Counted from the stretch's first letter, positions 1 through 5,313 are shown. The stretch: 5,313 nucleotides of DNA from Domibacillus sp. (GCA_031177795.1 JAPSKG010000161.1:1-5313), one strand, 5' to 3'. Notes: a model not told the origin generated them from the sequence alone. A program made the numbers and translations.

Positions 1-462
1 GCTGTAAATGACCCGAACACCGCTATTCATAATATTCGCCAGCTTGGCCGCTTGCTTGGGAAAGTAAGTTATTTTCCGGATCAAGGCGGGATCTTTTATG
101 ATGACAAAAATGTTGCGCGTGTTACCTACCCGGTTCATTCATTCAGTGAAGTGCTTTATAAAACCTTTTTTCAAATACGCCATTATGGAAAAGCAGACAT
201 ATCCATAATGGCAGCGATCACAGATGCTTTAGCAATTACATCTGAAATAGCTTCTGAACAAGCTCAGCCTGATATTTGGAATTTACAATTATATTTGATT
301 GAAGGAATGGAACCTGAAAAACAGCTTTCTCTTGACCGGGATTTTTATCAGCAGAAAGTGGATCGGCTGGCGAAGTTAACAGGGAATGAAACCGTTAAGT
401 TGCCAGTGAGGGATCTGGTGCAAAATAACGCTGCGAAAAAAGAAACAGAAGAAAAACAGTAA
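1..462 (+). CDS. DUF2254 family membrane protein, C-terminal part (5' truncated by window edge)
   Basis: The frame is open from base 1 to a TAA at 460-462, giving 153 residues, so the gene begins left of the window. The visible start AVNDPNTAIHNI resembles the conserved 'SPxxNDPxTA' motif of DUF2254 proteins. The later stretch FSEVLYKTFFQIRHYGKADISIMAAITDAL fits the 'IRqyg..d......L..AL' block that follows in that family. Family members have several N-terminal membrane helices and a soluble C-terminal domain; only the soluble part is here, and no membrane segment is visible. The tail, after about residue 138, is charged and Lys/Glu-rich. The biochemical function of DUF2254 is unknown to me. 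A terminator begins 5 nt after the stop, and the neighbouring sucrose genes are on the opposite strand, so there is no sign of a functional link. The family call rests on recalled motifs, not a profile search. Confidence 0.8.
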   Translation, partial: AVNDPNTAIHNIRQLGRLLGKVSYFPDQGGIFYDDKNVARVTYPVHSFSEVLYKTFFQIRHYGKADISIMAAITDALAITSEIASEQAQPDIWNLQLYLIEGMEPEKQLSLDRDFYQQKVDRLAKLTGNETVKLPVRDLVQNNAAKKETEEKQ

Positions 463-467
463 AAAGA

Positions 468-501
468 AAAAACCCGTTAAGCAGCTGCTTAACGGGTTTT
501 T
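468..501. terminator. Bidirectional intrinsic terminator shared by the DUF2254 gene and scrK
   Basis: A perfect 34-bp palindrome is centred between 484 and 485; its arm reads AAAAACCCGTTAAGCAG. On the minus strand the stem runs into a T-rich tract (TTTTTTCTTTTT), a good intrinsic terminator for the sucrose operon. On the plus strand the stem ends in TTTTT then AGCATTT, so termination there may be somewhat weaker. It lies between two convergent genes, 5 nt after the plus-strand stop. The last two sense codons of scrK (Thr-Arg), its TAA stop (491-489) and part of the preceding Lys codon lie inside the right arm. Confidence 0.93.
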
Positions 502-1460
502 AGCATTTCTTCAACTTGATTTTTTAACGGCAGAGAAGAAATAGCCCCTTTTCCGGTTGTTGTAATGGCTCCGGCAGCGTTAGCAAACAATAGCATGCTC
601 TTTCCATTGTTTTTCAAAACCGTTTGCAAGTTGGCTTGATTTGCCTCTGCTTCAATTAAGCAGTACAGGAAAGCGCCAATAAATGCATCGCCAGCACCTG
701 TAGTGTCTTGTACATCAACAGAAAAGCCGCCCGCTTCCATAGATGAATCAGACAAATATAAAGTTGCCCCTGAAGCGCCACGTGTATAAATGACCGCTTG
801 TACATCACCAACGAATAGCGAGTTAATCGCTGCTTGTTCATCAGAAATTCCAGTGATAAATTCCAATTCTTCATCTGAAATTTTCAAAAGGTGGGCTTTT
901 GGAATAAAATCCAGAATGGTTTCACGGCATTTTTCCGGGCTGTCCCAAAGGGGAAGCCGGACGTTTGGATCAAAGCTGATTACAGCACCACGTTTTTTTG
1001 CAGAATCAATAGCTTTTACGTGAGCCAATTTCATTGGGCTTTCTACTAAATCAACTGAACAAAAATGAAGAACGTCCCCGGAAGAAAAAAGAGATTCATT
1101 TACTTCATCCGCTGTCATCAGCAAATCTGCACATGGTTTGCGGTAAAAAGAAAAATCCCGTTCTCCATCTTCACGAAGCGAAACAAAAGCAAGTGCTGTA
1201 TTAGCTTCGTTTGTTCGGATGATAAATGACGTGTCTACGCCAGCTTCTGTTAACTTTTCAAGAAGAAAATCACCAAATGCATCTTCGCCAAGCTTGGTCA
1301 GCATCGCGGAACGGCCGCCCAGCTTTGAAACAGCTGCTGCAACATTTGCCGGAGCGCCGCCAGGAGCCCGCTCAAACGAAACAACGTCTTTTAATGCTTG
1401 CCCTTTTTGAAGAGGAATAAAATCAATTAATACTTCACCAATTGAATATAAACTGCCCAT
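489..1460 (-). CDS. scrK: PfkB-family fructokinase of the sucrose operon
   Basis: It phosphorylates the fructose released by SacA to fructose-6-phosphate in the cytoplasm, using ATP. The 323-residue length is usual for a PfkB/ribokinase-type fructokinase. Visible motifs are GEVLIDFIP (residues 8-16, sugar-contacting Asp13), the N-terminal signature GGAPANVA (34-41), FYRKPCADLLM (106-116), FDPNVRLPLW (163-172), KISDEELEFITG (193-204), and the C-terminal signature DTTGAGDAF (252-260) with catalytic base Asp258 and its anion hole. All key residues are present. The ATG at 1460 is preceded by GGAGG (1472-1468) with 7 nt spacing; that site lies in the last sacA codons. Only 3 nt separate the sacA stop from this start, so translation is probably coupled. 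It is not a ROK-type fructokinase. Other PfkB sugar kinases are similar, but the FYRxPxAD motif and operon context favour fructose. Confidence 0.93.
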   Translation of the reverse strand: MGSLYSIGEVLIDFIPLQKGQALKDVVSFERAPGGAPANVAAAVSKLGGRSAMLTKLGEDAFGDFLLEKLTEAGVDTSFIIRTNEANTALAFVSLREDGERDFSFYRKPCADLLMTADEVNESLFSSGDVLHFCSVDLVESPMKLAHVKAIDSAKKRGAVISFDPNVRLPLWDSPEKCRETILDFIPKAHLLKISDEELEFITGISDEQAAINSLFVGDVQAVIYTRGASGATLYLSDSSMEAGGFSVDVQDTTGAGDAFIGAFLYCLIEAEANQANLQTVLKNNGKSMLLFANAAGAITTTGKGAISSLPLKNQVEEMLKTR

Positions 1461-1463
1461 TTC

Positions 1464-2936
1464 TTAGCCTCCAATTGTCCATTTTACTGCATGGCATGAA
1501 ACACTTCCGCCGTTTGCGAAAAAGCGGATGCCAGTGCTGTTTTCGCGAGGGAAAATCCGGCTTGTAAAAACTTCTTCTCCATCATTTACAAACACTTCTA
1601 TTGAAGAAGTATCAACAAATATGTGGAATTTTACCTGTTCAGCATCCAGGAAACATTTACGCACTGTCCCGTACTTGGTTCCTGATGGTGCACCGGAATT
1701 TGTCCGGTCTAAAACAACTTTTTTCTGTACAGCATCATACATTAAAATTGTTTTTTCTGTTTCGCTTACACGAATTTCCATTCCAAATGATTCTGCATCA
1801 ATTTGGTTAAATTCACTGATAAGCTCATAAGAAGTGCCAGAAAAGCTTTCAAACGTTTTTGTTTCATTTTTCAGCACAGCTTTTGCTTCCATCCGGGTAC
1901 CGCGTTTTTCCGTCAACTCACGCACCGGTCGCTGCATCAGTTTCCCGTTTTCAACTGTTATTTCCCTTGGCAATGTCAGGCAGTGTGCCCAGCCATGCTG
2001 GTCTGTTGGATAATCAACTTCCGGAAGACCCATCCAGCCAACCATAATCCGCCGCCCGTCCGGTGCTTCCATCGACTGCGGAGCGTAAAAATCAAAACCG
2101 CGGTCAAGTTCTTGAAAAAAACTGTGTGTAAACGTCTTTGTTTTCACATCCAGCTTCCCAAGCACATAGCCGGACTGATAAATATTATGATAGTTATCAC
2201 CGTCTGGCGCAATACCCTGGGGAGAAAATGCGAGTACACCCTGGCCGTTGACAATGAAATAATCGGGGCATTCCCACATATACCCGAAATCAGGAAGGTC
2301 GGTTTGAATTTCCCCTTCGAATGTCCAATCTCTCATATCAGGGGAACTGTATAAAACAACACAGCCGGTTTTATCTGTGCGCTGTGCACCAATAACCGCA
2401 TAAAACATGTTGTTTTCTTTCCACACTTTTGGATCGCGGAAATGGTCTGTATAACCATCTGGAACTTGATCAATCACCGGTAAAGGCCATTTTTCAATAA
2501 TGCCTTCTTTGTTCATTACAGCAATGTTTTGCTTTGGATGGCGCACCCAGTTTTCATCGCGAGTGTTTCCAGTGTACATTAAATACAAATTGCCATTATG
2601 CTCAATTCCGCTTCCCGAATAAGCGCCGTGGCTGTCAATATCATCATTAGGGCGTATAGCAACGCCAGCGTTTTCCCAGTTAATTAAGTTTTTTGATTTT
2701 GTATGATACCAATATTTAATTCCATGAACAGGCCCTAAAGGGAACCATTGATAAAACAAGTGATACTCTCCGTTATAAAAAGAAAAGCCGTTCGGGTCAT
2801 TTAACAAACCTGTTTCCGGCTGAATGTGATAAGTTTGCCGCCATGGGCAGGCGTTTACTTGCTCTGCTAATTGCTGTAATTCCTCTTTTGTTGTTTCTTC
2901 AATTCGTGTATAACGTTCTGCTGTTGTCCACTGCAA
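1464..2936 (-). CDS. sacA: Sucrose-6-phosphate hydrolase, GH32 (TTG start preferred)
   Basis: It hydrolyses sucrose-6-phosphate, made by SacP during uptake, to glucose-6-phosphate and fructose in the cytoplasm. With the TTG start the protein has 490 residues, typical for SacA/ScrB. The N-terminal five-bladed propeller carries the GH32 triad: NDPNG (46-50, nucleophile Asp47), FRDPK (166-170, transition-state stabiliser Asp168) and WECPD (221-225, acid/base Glu222). The C-terminal beta-sandwich (about 345-490) contains SSIEVFVNDGEEVFTSRIFP. No signal peptide is seen, consistent with an intracellular enzyme rather than a secreted invertase or levanase. Start choice: a GTG at 2945 is in frame, but it coincides with the last G of the strong GAGGAG site (2950-2945). 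The TTG at 2936 sits 8 nt after that site and gives MQWTTAERYT. The gene follows sacP after 59 nt and precedes scrK by 3 nt. The equivalent name in other bacteria is scrB. Confidence 0.95.
   Translation of the reverse strand: MQWTTAERYTRIEETTKEELQQLAEQVNACPWRQTYHIQPETGLLNDPNGFSFYNGEYHLFYQWFPLGPVHGIKYWYHTKSKNLINWENAGVAIRPNDDIDSHGAYSGSGIEHNGNLYLMYTGNTRDENWVRHPKQNIAVMNKEGIIEKWPLPVIDQVPDGYTDHFRDPKVWKENNMFYAVIGAQRTDKTGCVVLYSSPDMRDWTFEGEIQTDLPDFGYMWECPDYFIVNGQGVLAFSPQGIAPDGDNYHNIYQSGYVLGKLDVKTKTFTHSFFQELDRGFDFYAPQSMEAPDGRRIMVGWMGLPEVDYPTDQHGWAHCLTLPREITVENGKLMQRPVRELTEKRGTRMEAKAVLKNETKTFESFSGTSYELISEFNQIDAESFGMEIRVSETEKTILMYDAVQKKVVLDRTNSGAPSGTKYGTVRKCFLDAEQVKFHIFVDTSSIEVFVNDGEEVFTSRIFPRENSTGIRFFANGGSVSCHAVKWTIGG
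1468..1472 (-). promoter_or_regulatory. Ribosome binding site of scrK, inside the sacA 3' end
   Basis: GGAGG, 7 nt before the scrK ATG, is formed by the last two glycine codons (GGA GGC) of sacA. Ribosomes finishing sacA therefore sit on the scrK initiation site, which suggests translational coupling. Confidence 0.85.
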
Positions 2937-2944
2937 AAAAATCA

Positions 2945-2950
2945 CTCCTC
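2945..2950 (-). promoter_or_regulatory. Ribosome binding site that decides the sacA start
   Basis: GAGGAG, followed by TGAT, resembles the anti-16S complement AGGAGGTGAT. It lies 8 nt before a TTG codon (2936-2934). An in-frame GTG at 2945-2943 overlaps the site itself and so cannot use it. This sets sacA initiation at TTG. Confidence 0.82.
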
Positions 2951-2965
2951 TATTGAAAAAATAAA

Positions 2966-2985
2966 ATGGAGGATTTCTCCTCCAT
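2966..2985 (-). terminator. sacP-sacA intercistronic hairpin with U-rich tail (leaky terminator or stabiliser)
   Basis: On the minus strand an 8-bp perfect stem (ATGGAGGA / TCCTCCAT) closes a GAAA tetraloop, a stable GNRA type. It is followed at once by TTTATTTTTTC. It begins 10 nt after the sacP stop and ends well before the sacA ribosome binding site. The shape is that of a short intrinsic terminator. Because sacA and scrK need transcription from upstream and no clear promoter is seen in this gap, partial read-through or a role in mRNA processing or 3'-end protection of sacP is more likely than full termination. Confidence 0.7.
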
Positions 2986-2995
2986 CATTAAAGTT

Positions 2996-4435
2996 TTAAG
3001 CTGCTTTTTGAACAGACTGTTTTTTTTCGTCACGTTTGCCAAGAATCAGTGTAGCGGCAAAAGCGACAGCGATCGCAATCGCCATGCCAATAACGTATTG
3101 AACAAGGCCGGAATGCTGAATGGAAATTACTCCTGGAAGTCCTGCTGCGCCAAGTGCGATTGCTTTTACTTTAAAGAATGTCACGTAAGCAGTCGCCACG
3201 CCCGAACCAATAATGGCACCGATAAATGGATAGCGAAGTTTTAAGTTAACCCCGAACATTGCCGGCTCAGTAATACCGAGAAGGGCAGAAATCCCAGATG
3301 CTGAAGCAGTGCCTTTCAGCTTTTTGTTTTTTGTTAGCATAAATACAGCAAGTGTTGCCGCACCTTGTGCTACGTTTGACATTGTGGCAACAACGAAAAT
3401 AAATGAACCGCCTGTTTTTGCCATATCGGCAAGAAGCTGTGTTTCAACAGCGATAAAGCTATGATGCATGCCGGTAATAACAATCGGTGCATAAAGAAGT
3501 CCGAACAAAGCGCCGCCGATAAAGCCAGTTGTATCATATAGCCAGATCATACCGTCAGATAACAGGTTGCCGAATGAACGTGTCAAAGGGCCAACAAGCG
3601 TAAATGTTAAAATCCCAGTAATAAAAATCGTTAAAAGAGGTGTTAACAAGTTGTCTAGCGCAGAAGGAATAACTTTGCGCAATGCTGTTTCAATTTTTGC
3701 TAAAATATACGATGCAGCTAGTACAGGAAGAACTGTTCCCTGGTAGCCGATTTTTTCAATTTCAAATCCGAAAATAGACCAAACCGGAATTTCGCCGCTT
3801 ACAAGAGCGCTGCCGTAACCCCAGCCATTAAGCAAATCGGGGTGAACCATCAGCATTCCAAGCGTTGCACCTAGAAACGGATTTCCGCCGAACCGCTGGG
3901 TGGCAGAAAAACCAATTAAGATTGGCAAGAAAACAAAAGCCGCATTGGCGAATGTGTTAATTAGAGCTGCAAGATCCGCCATTTCAGGATTTGCTTCAAC
4001 AAGAGACTGGCCGTCAATAAACAATCCCTGTGCAGTTAACAGGTTGTTAATTCCCATTAATAAACCGCCAGCAACGATAGCTGGAATAATTGGAACAAAA
4101 ATATCCGAAAGCATTTTAACAAAGCGCTGCAGAGGACTCATTTTCTTCGCGCCCGCATTTTTCACATCAGCTGTGGACATGCCGGCTGTGCCAGTCAACT
4201 CTGAAAGTTCTTTGTATACTTTATTAACGATTCCGGAACCGAAAATAATTTGGAATTGGCCGCCAGTAGAAAATGTGCCTTTTACGCTGTCCATTGAATC
4301 AAGTTTTGCTTGATCAACAATTGACTCATCGTGGAGAGCGAGGCGAAGTCGTGTAGCACAATGTGCTGCTGCTGCGATATTTTCTTTTCCGCCAATGGCT
4401 TCAAGAGTTTCGCGCGCAATTTCGTTGTAATTCAT
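2996..4435 (-). CDS. sacP: PTS sucrose permease, EIIBC (SacP/ScrA)
   Basis: This membrane permease imports sucrose and phosphorylates it to sucrose-6-phosphate. Started at the ATG at 4435 it has 479 residues. An N-terminal EIIB domain (about 1-85) carries the phosphorylated cysteine Cys26 in AAHCATRLRL. A linker of about 25 residues leads to the EIIC domain (about 105-465), which has many hydrophobic segments, TGMHHSF (321-327) and GITEPAMFGVNL (387-398), both characteristic of glucose-superfamily EIIC. The protein ends in a short charged tail with no EIIA domain, so the phosphate must come from a separate EIIA-Glc protein, as for Bacillus SacP. A longer frame reaches a TTG at 4474 but adds residues from the leader and lacks a ribosome site. 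AAAGGAG (4450-4444) lies 8 nt before the chosen ATG. Trehalose EIIBC is the closest alternative, but the neighbouring sacA and scrK indicate sucrose. Confidence 0.94.
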   Translation of the reverse strand: MNYNEIARETLEAIGGKENIAAAAHCATRLRLALHDESIVDQAKLDSMDSVKGTFSTGGQFQIIFGSGIVNKVYKELSELTGTAGMSTADVKNAGAKKMSPLQRFVKMLSDIFVPIIPAIVAGGLLMGINNLLTAQGLFIDGQSLVEANPEMADLAALINTFANAAFVFLPILIGFSATQRFGGNPFLGATLGMLMVHPDLLNGWGYGSALVSGEIPVWSIFGFEIEKIGYQGTVLPVLAASYILAKIETALRKVIPSALDNLLTPLLTIFITGILTFTLVGPLTRSFGNLLSDGMIWLYDTTGFIGGALFGLLYAPIVITGMHHSFIAVETQLLADMAKTGGSFIFVVATMSNVAQGAATLAVFMLTKNKKLKGTASASGISALLGITEPAMFGVNLKLRYPFIGAIIGSGVATAYVTFFKVKAIALGAAGLPGVISIQHSGLVQYVIGMAIAIAVAFAATLILGKRDEKKQSVQKAA

Positions 4436-4443
4436 GATGAATG

Positions 4444-4450
4444 CTCCTTT
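4444..4450 (-). promoter_or_regulatory. Ribosome binding site of sacP
   Basis: AAAGGAG is placed 8 nt before the ATG at 4435. It supports that start over the upstream TTG at 4474. Confidence 0.88.
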
Positions 4451-4485
4451 ATAAATAGTTATTTCCGTAAACAAACCAACAAACG

Positions 4486-4514
4486 AATATATTAGGAACC
4501 GGTTCCAAAATCAA
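4486..4514 (-). promoter_or_regulatory. Predicted promoter P2 for sacP-sacA-scrK
   Basis: The -35 box TTGATT (4514-4509) is followed by a 17-bp spacer and the -10 box TATATT (4491-4486). The expected transcription start is near 4479, giving a leader of about 44 nt before sacP. Operator O1 occupies 12-14 of the 17 spacer bases, so a bound repressor would directly exclude RNA polymerase. Match to the sigma-A consensus is 4/6 and 5/6. Confidence 0.72.
4494..4507. promoter_or_regulatory. Operator O1 (ScrR-type site) inside the P2 spacer
   Basis: Minus-strand motif TGGAACCGGTTCCT contains the perfect 12-bp palindrome GGAACCGGTTCC (4495-4506). The central CG and dyad form are typical of LacI-family operators, and CCGG-centred sites are known for ScrR-type sucrose repressors. 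It lies wholly between the -35 and -10 boxes of P2. Confidence 0.85.
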
Positions 4515-4525
4515 ACAAATAAAAT

Positions 4526-4559
4526 AGCTGGCTTCCTTAAAAAGGAACCGGTTCCAGCT
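4526..4559 (-). terminator. Possible RNA hairpin/attenuator in the scrR-sacP leader, containing O2
   Basis: In minus-strand RNA, AGCUGG (4559-4554) can pair with CCAGCU (4531-4526), and UUCCUU (4547-4542) with AAGGAA (4538-4533) around a UUU loop. An asymmetric internal loop (AACCGG against G) separates the two stems. The downstream sequence is U-rich but interrupted (AUUUUAUUUGUUUGAUUUU). It could terminate or weaken transcripts coming from scrR or P1 while leaving P2, which starts downstream, unaffected. The interrupted tail makes it a weaker call than the other terminators. Confidence 0.45.
4543..4556. promoter_or_regulatory. Operator O2 (ScrR-type site)
   Basis: The same 14-bp motif as O1, TGGAACCGGTTCCT on the minus strand, is repeated exactly, with palindrome core 4544-4555. 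Its centre is 49 bp from that of O1 and 42 bp from that of O3. I see no convincing promoter built around it, so it may be an auxiliary site for looping or cooperative binding. Confidence 0.82.
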
Positions 4560-4584
4560 GAGATTAAAAAATGAAAACGGCTAT

Positions 4585-4598
4585 AGGAACCGGTTTCA
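4585..4598. promoter_or_regulatory. Operator O3 (ScrR-type site) at the P1 start point; also cre-like
   Basis: Minus-strand TGAAACCGGTTCCT differs from O1 and O2 by one base. It covers the expected start of P1 (near 4597), where a bound repressor would block initiation or escape. It also fits 12 of 14 positions of the CcpA cre consensus TGWAANCGNTNWCA, better than O1 or O2 (11 of 14). It might therefore bind CcpA as well as or instead of ScrR. Confidence 0.8.
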
Positions 4599-4603
4599 AA
4601 ATG

Positions 4604-4633
4604 ATTATATTTGATGATTAGTGCGGATGTCAA
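4604..4633 (-). promoter_or_regulatory. Predicted promoter P1, full-consensus boxes in the scrR 3' end
   Basis: TTGACA (4633-4628), an 18-bp spacer and TATAAT (4609-4604) give both sigma-A boxes as perfect consensus. The -35 falls in the Val-Asp-Ile codons of scrR, and the -10 spans its final Ile codon, the TAA stop and one base beyond. Transcription would start near 4597, inside O3, and read toward sacP with a leader of about 160 nt through O2 and its hairpin. Confidence 0.75.
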
Positions 4634-5313
4634 CACTATCACGTAAAATAATTTCAAATTTTGAATACGTAAGTTGAGGGATGCTTTTTCCGTTAACAAG
4701 CTGAACAATATGGTTTGCAGCCGTTCGCCCCGCCTCAATAAAATGAATATGGACAGTTGTTAAGGAAGGGTGCATCATAGCCGTTACTTCATATCCGCCA
4801 AAGCCTGTAATCGACACATCTTCCGGCACACGAAGCTTTTTTTGATAAGCGGCTTTCACAGCACCAATGGCAATATTATCTGTTGCGCATACAACAGCAG
4901 AAGGAGAAAATTTATCGAATAAAACTTTCGCGCTGTTTACTGCGTCGCTCATGCTAAAAGTGGTTTTGAAAAAATGGGCTTCTACGTCATCTGCATGTTC
5001 CTGTACAGCTTTTTCAAAACCTTTTTTGCGTTTAACGCCCACTGCAATATCGTATTCATCCACTCCCAAAAAAGCAATTTTTTTATGCCCTCGCTGCACG
5101 ATATACTTGCCGATAGCATAGCCGGCTGTTTCATCGTCGTGCACCAAGCTGTAAACATCTTCATGTTGCTGGCCCACAAGTAAAACCGGAATTTGAATTT
5201 CCTTGAACGCTTTTAAATGAGCTTCTGTAATTTGCGTAGCAAGCAAGATAATCCCGGCTACTTTTTGTTTGGCGAGTGTGTAAATATTTTCAATTTCCCG
5301 ATTTAAATCCTGG
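4605..5313 (-). CDS. scrR: LacI-family sucrose operon repressor, effector-binding part (5' end beyond window)
   Basis: The frame is open from the right edge to the TAA at 4607-4605, giving 235 residues. The residues before the first in-frame TTG (5246) continue the fold (QDLNREIENIYTLAKQKVAGII), so this is a truncated gene, not one starting there. It is the periplasmic-binding-protein-like core of a LacI/GalR regulator. Typical blocks are DDETAGYAIGKYIVQRGHKKIAFLG (visible residues 59-83), a CATDNIAIGAVKA block, VPEDVSITGFGG and HPSLTTV. About 90 N-terminal residues, with the helix-turn-helix and hinge, lie outside the window. The usual GFDD of the family reads GFGG here. The gene sits directly upstream of sacP with three matching operators between, so the inferred role is repression of sacP-sacA-scrK, relieved by a sucrose-derived sugar, probably a phosphorylated one. 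Whether it represses itself cannot be seen. CcpA is less likely, given the local operon context. Confidence 0.88.
   Translation of the reverse strand, partial: QDLNREIENIYTLAKQKVAGIILLATQITEAHLKAFKEIQIPVLLVGQQHEDVYSLVHDDETAGYAIGKYIVQRGHKKIAFLGVDEYDIAVGVKRKKGFEKAVQEHADDVEAHFFKTTFSMSDAVNSAKVLFDKFSPSAVVCATDNIAIGAVKAAYQKKLRVPEDVSITGFGGYEVTAMMHPSLTTVHIHFIEAGRTAANHIVQLVNGKSIPQLTYSKFEIILRDSVDIRTNHQI

Noticed and set aside
1803..2354. 183-codon open frame on the plus strand opposite sacA
   Set aside because: It lies wholly antisense to a well-supported GH32 gene, has a His/Cys/Phe-rich composition typical of a shadow frame, and shows no ribosome site or recognisable domain.
3900..4313. 137-codon open frame on the plus strand opposite sacP
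   Set aside because: It is antisense to the conserved EIIBC coding sequence with no recognised motif; the opposite frame explains the region fully.
4436..4474. Upstream TTG start adding 13 residues to SacP
   Set aside because: The extra residues come from the leader just after the predicted P2 start, no ribosome site precedes the TTG, and AAAGGAG is correctly placed for the ATG at 4435.
4485..4598. Three repeats considered as a small CRISPR-like or mobile-element repeat array
   Set aside because: The units are only 14 bp, palindromic, unevenly spaced and positioned on promoter elements, which fits repressor operators; there are no spacers of constant length and no cas genes or transposase.
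4436..4604. SacT/SacY-type ribonucleic antiterminator in the sacP leader
   Set aside because: I looked for the characteristic RAT sequence overlapping a terminator and did not recognise it; the hairpin present overlaps an operator instead.
4511..4738. 75-codon minus-strand frame across the scrR-sacP regulatory region
   Set aside because: It overlaps the scrR 3' end in another frame and runs through all of P1, O2 and O3; no family resemblance is seen.
5180..5246. scrR starting at the in-frame TTG at 5246
   Set aside because: The frame stays open to the window edge, and the residues upstream continue the LacI effector-domain fold, so this TTG is an internal leucine codon.

Overview
The window is a compact sucrose-utilisation locus. 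Its gene content, moderate GC, strong AGGAGG-type ribosome binding sites and sigma-A-type promoters suggest a low-GC Gram-positive bacterium, most likely Bacillaceae; the species cannot be named from the sequence alone.

Four genes lie on the minus strand and read right to left. They are scrR (LacI-family repressor, cut by the right edge, DNA-binding end missing), sacP (sucrose PTS permease, EIIBC), sacA (GH32 sucrose-6-phosphate hydrolase) and scrK (PfkB-family fructokinase). Sucrose is imported and phosphorylated by SacP, SacA splits sucrose-6-phosphate into glucose-6-phosphate and fructose, and ScrK phosphorylates the fructose. A fifth gene, on the plus strand at the left edge, is the C-terminal part of a DUF2254 membrane-family protein. 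It converges on scrK and shares a terminator with it.

Control is concentrated in the 169 bp between scrR and sacP. This holds three copies of a 14-bp motif with core GGAACCGGTTCC (one copy has a one-base change in the core). It also holds two predicted promoters. P1 has full-consensus boxes (TTGACA, 18 bp, TATAAT) lying within the last scrR codons and stop, and operator O3 falls on its expected start point. P2 (TTGATT, 17 bp, TATATT) has operator O1 exactly inside its spacer. The middle operator O2 forms one arm of a possible RNA hairpin that transcripts from scrR or P1 would carry. The sacP-sacA gap holds a second hairpin with a U-rich tail, and scrK is translationally linked to sacA (3-nt gap). 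A 34-bp perfect palindrome ends both convergent transcripts and contains the scrK stop codon.

The gene content is well known and no undescribed system is evident. The points worth a second look are the regulatory layout, the corrected start codons and the terminator that overlaps coding sequence.
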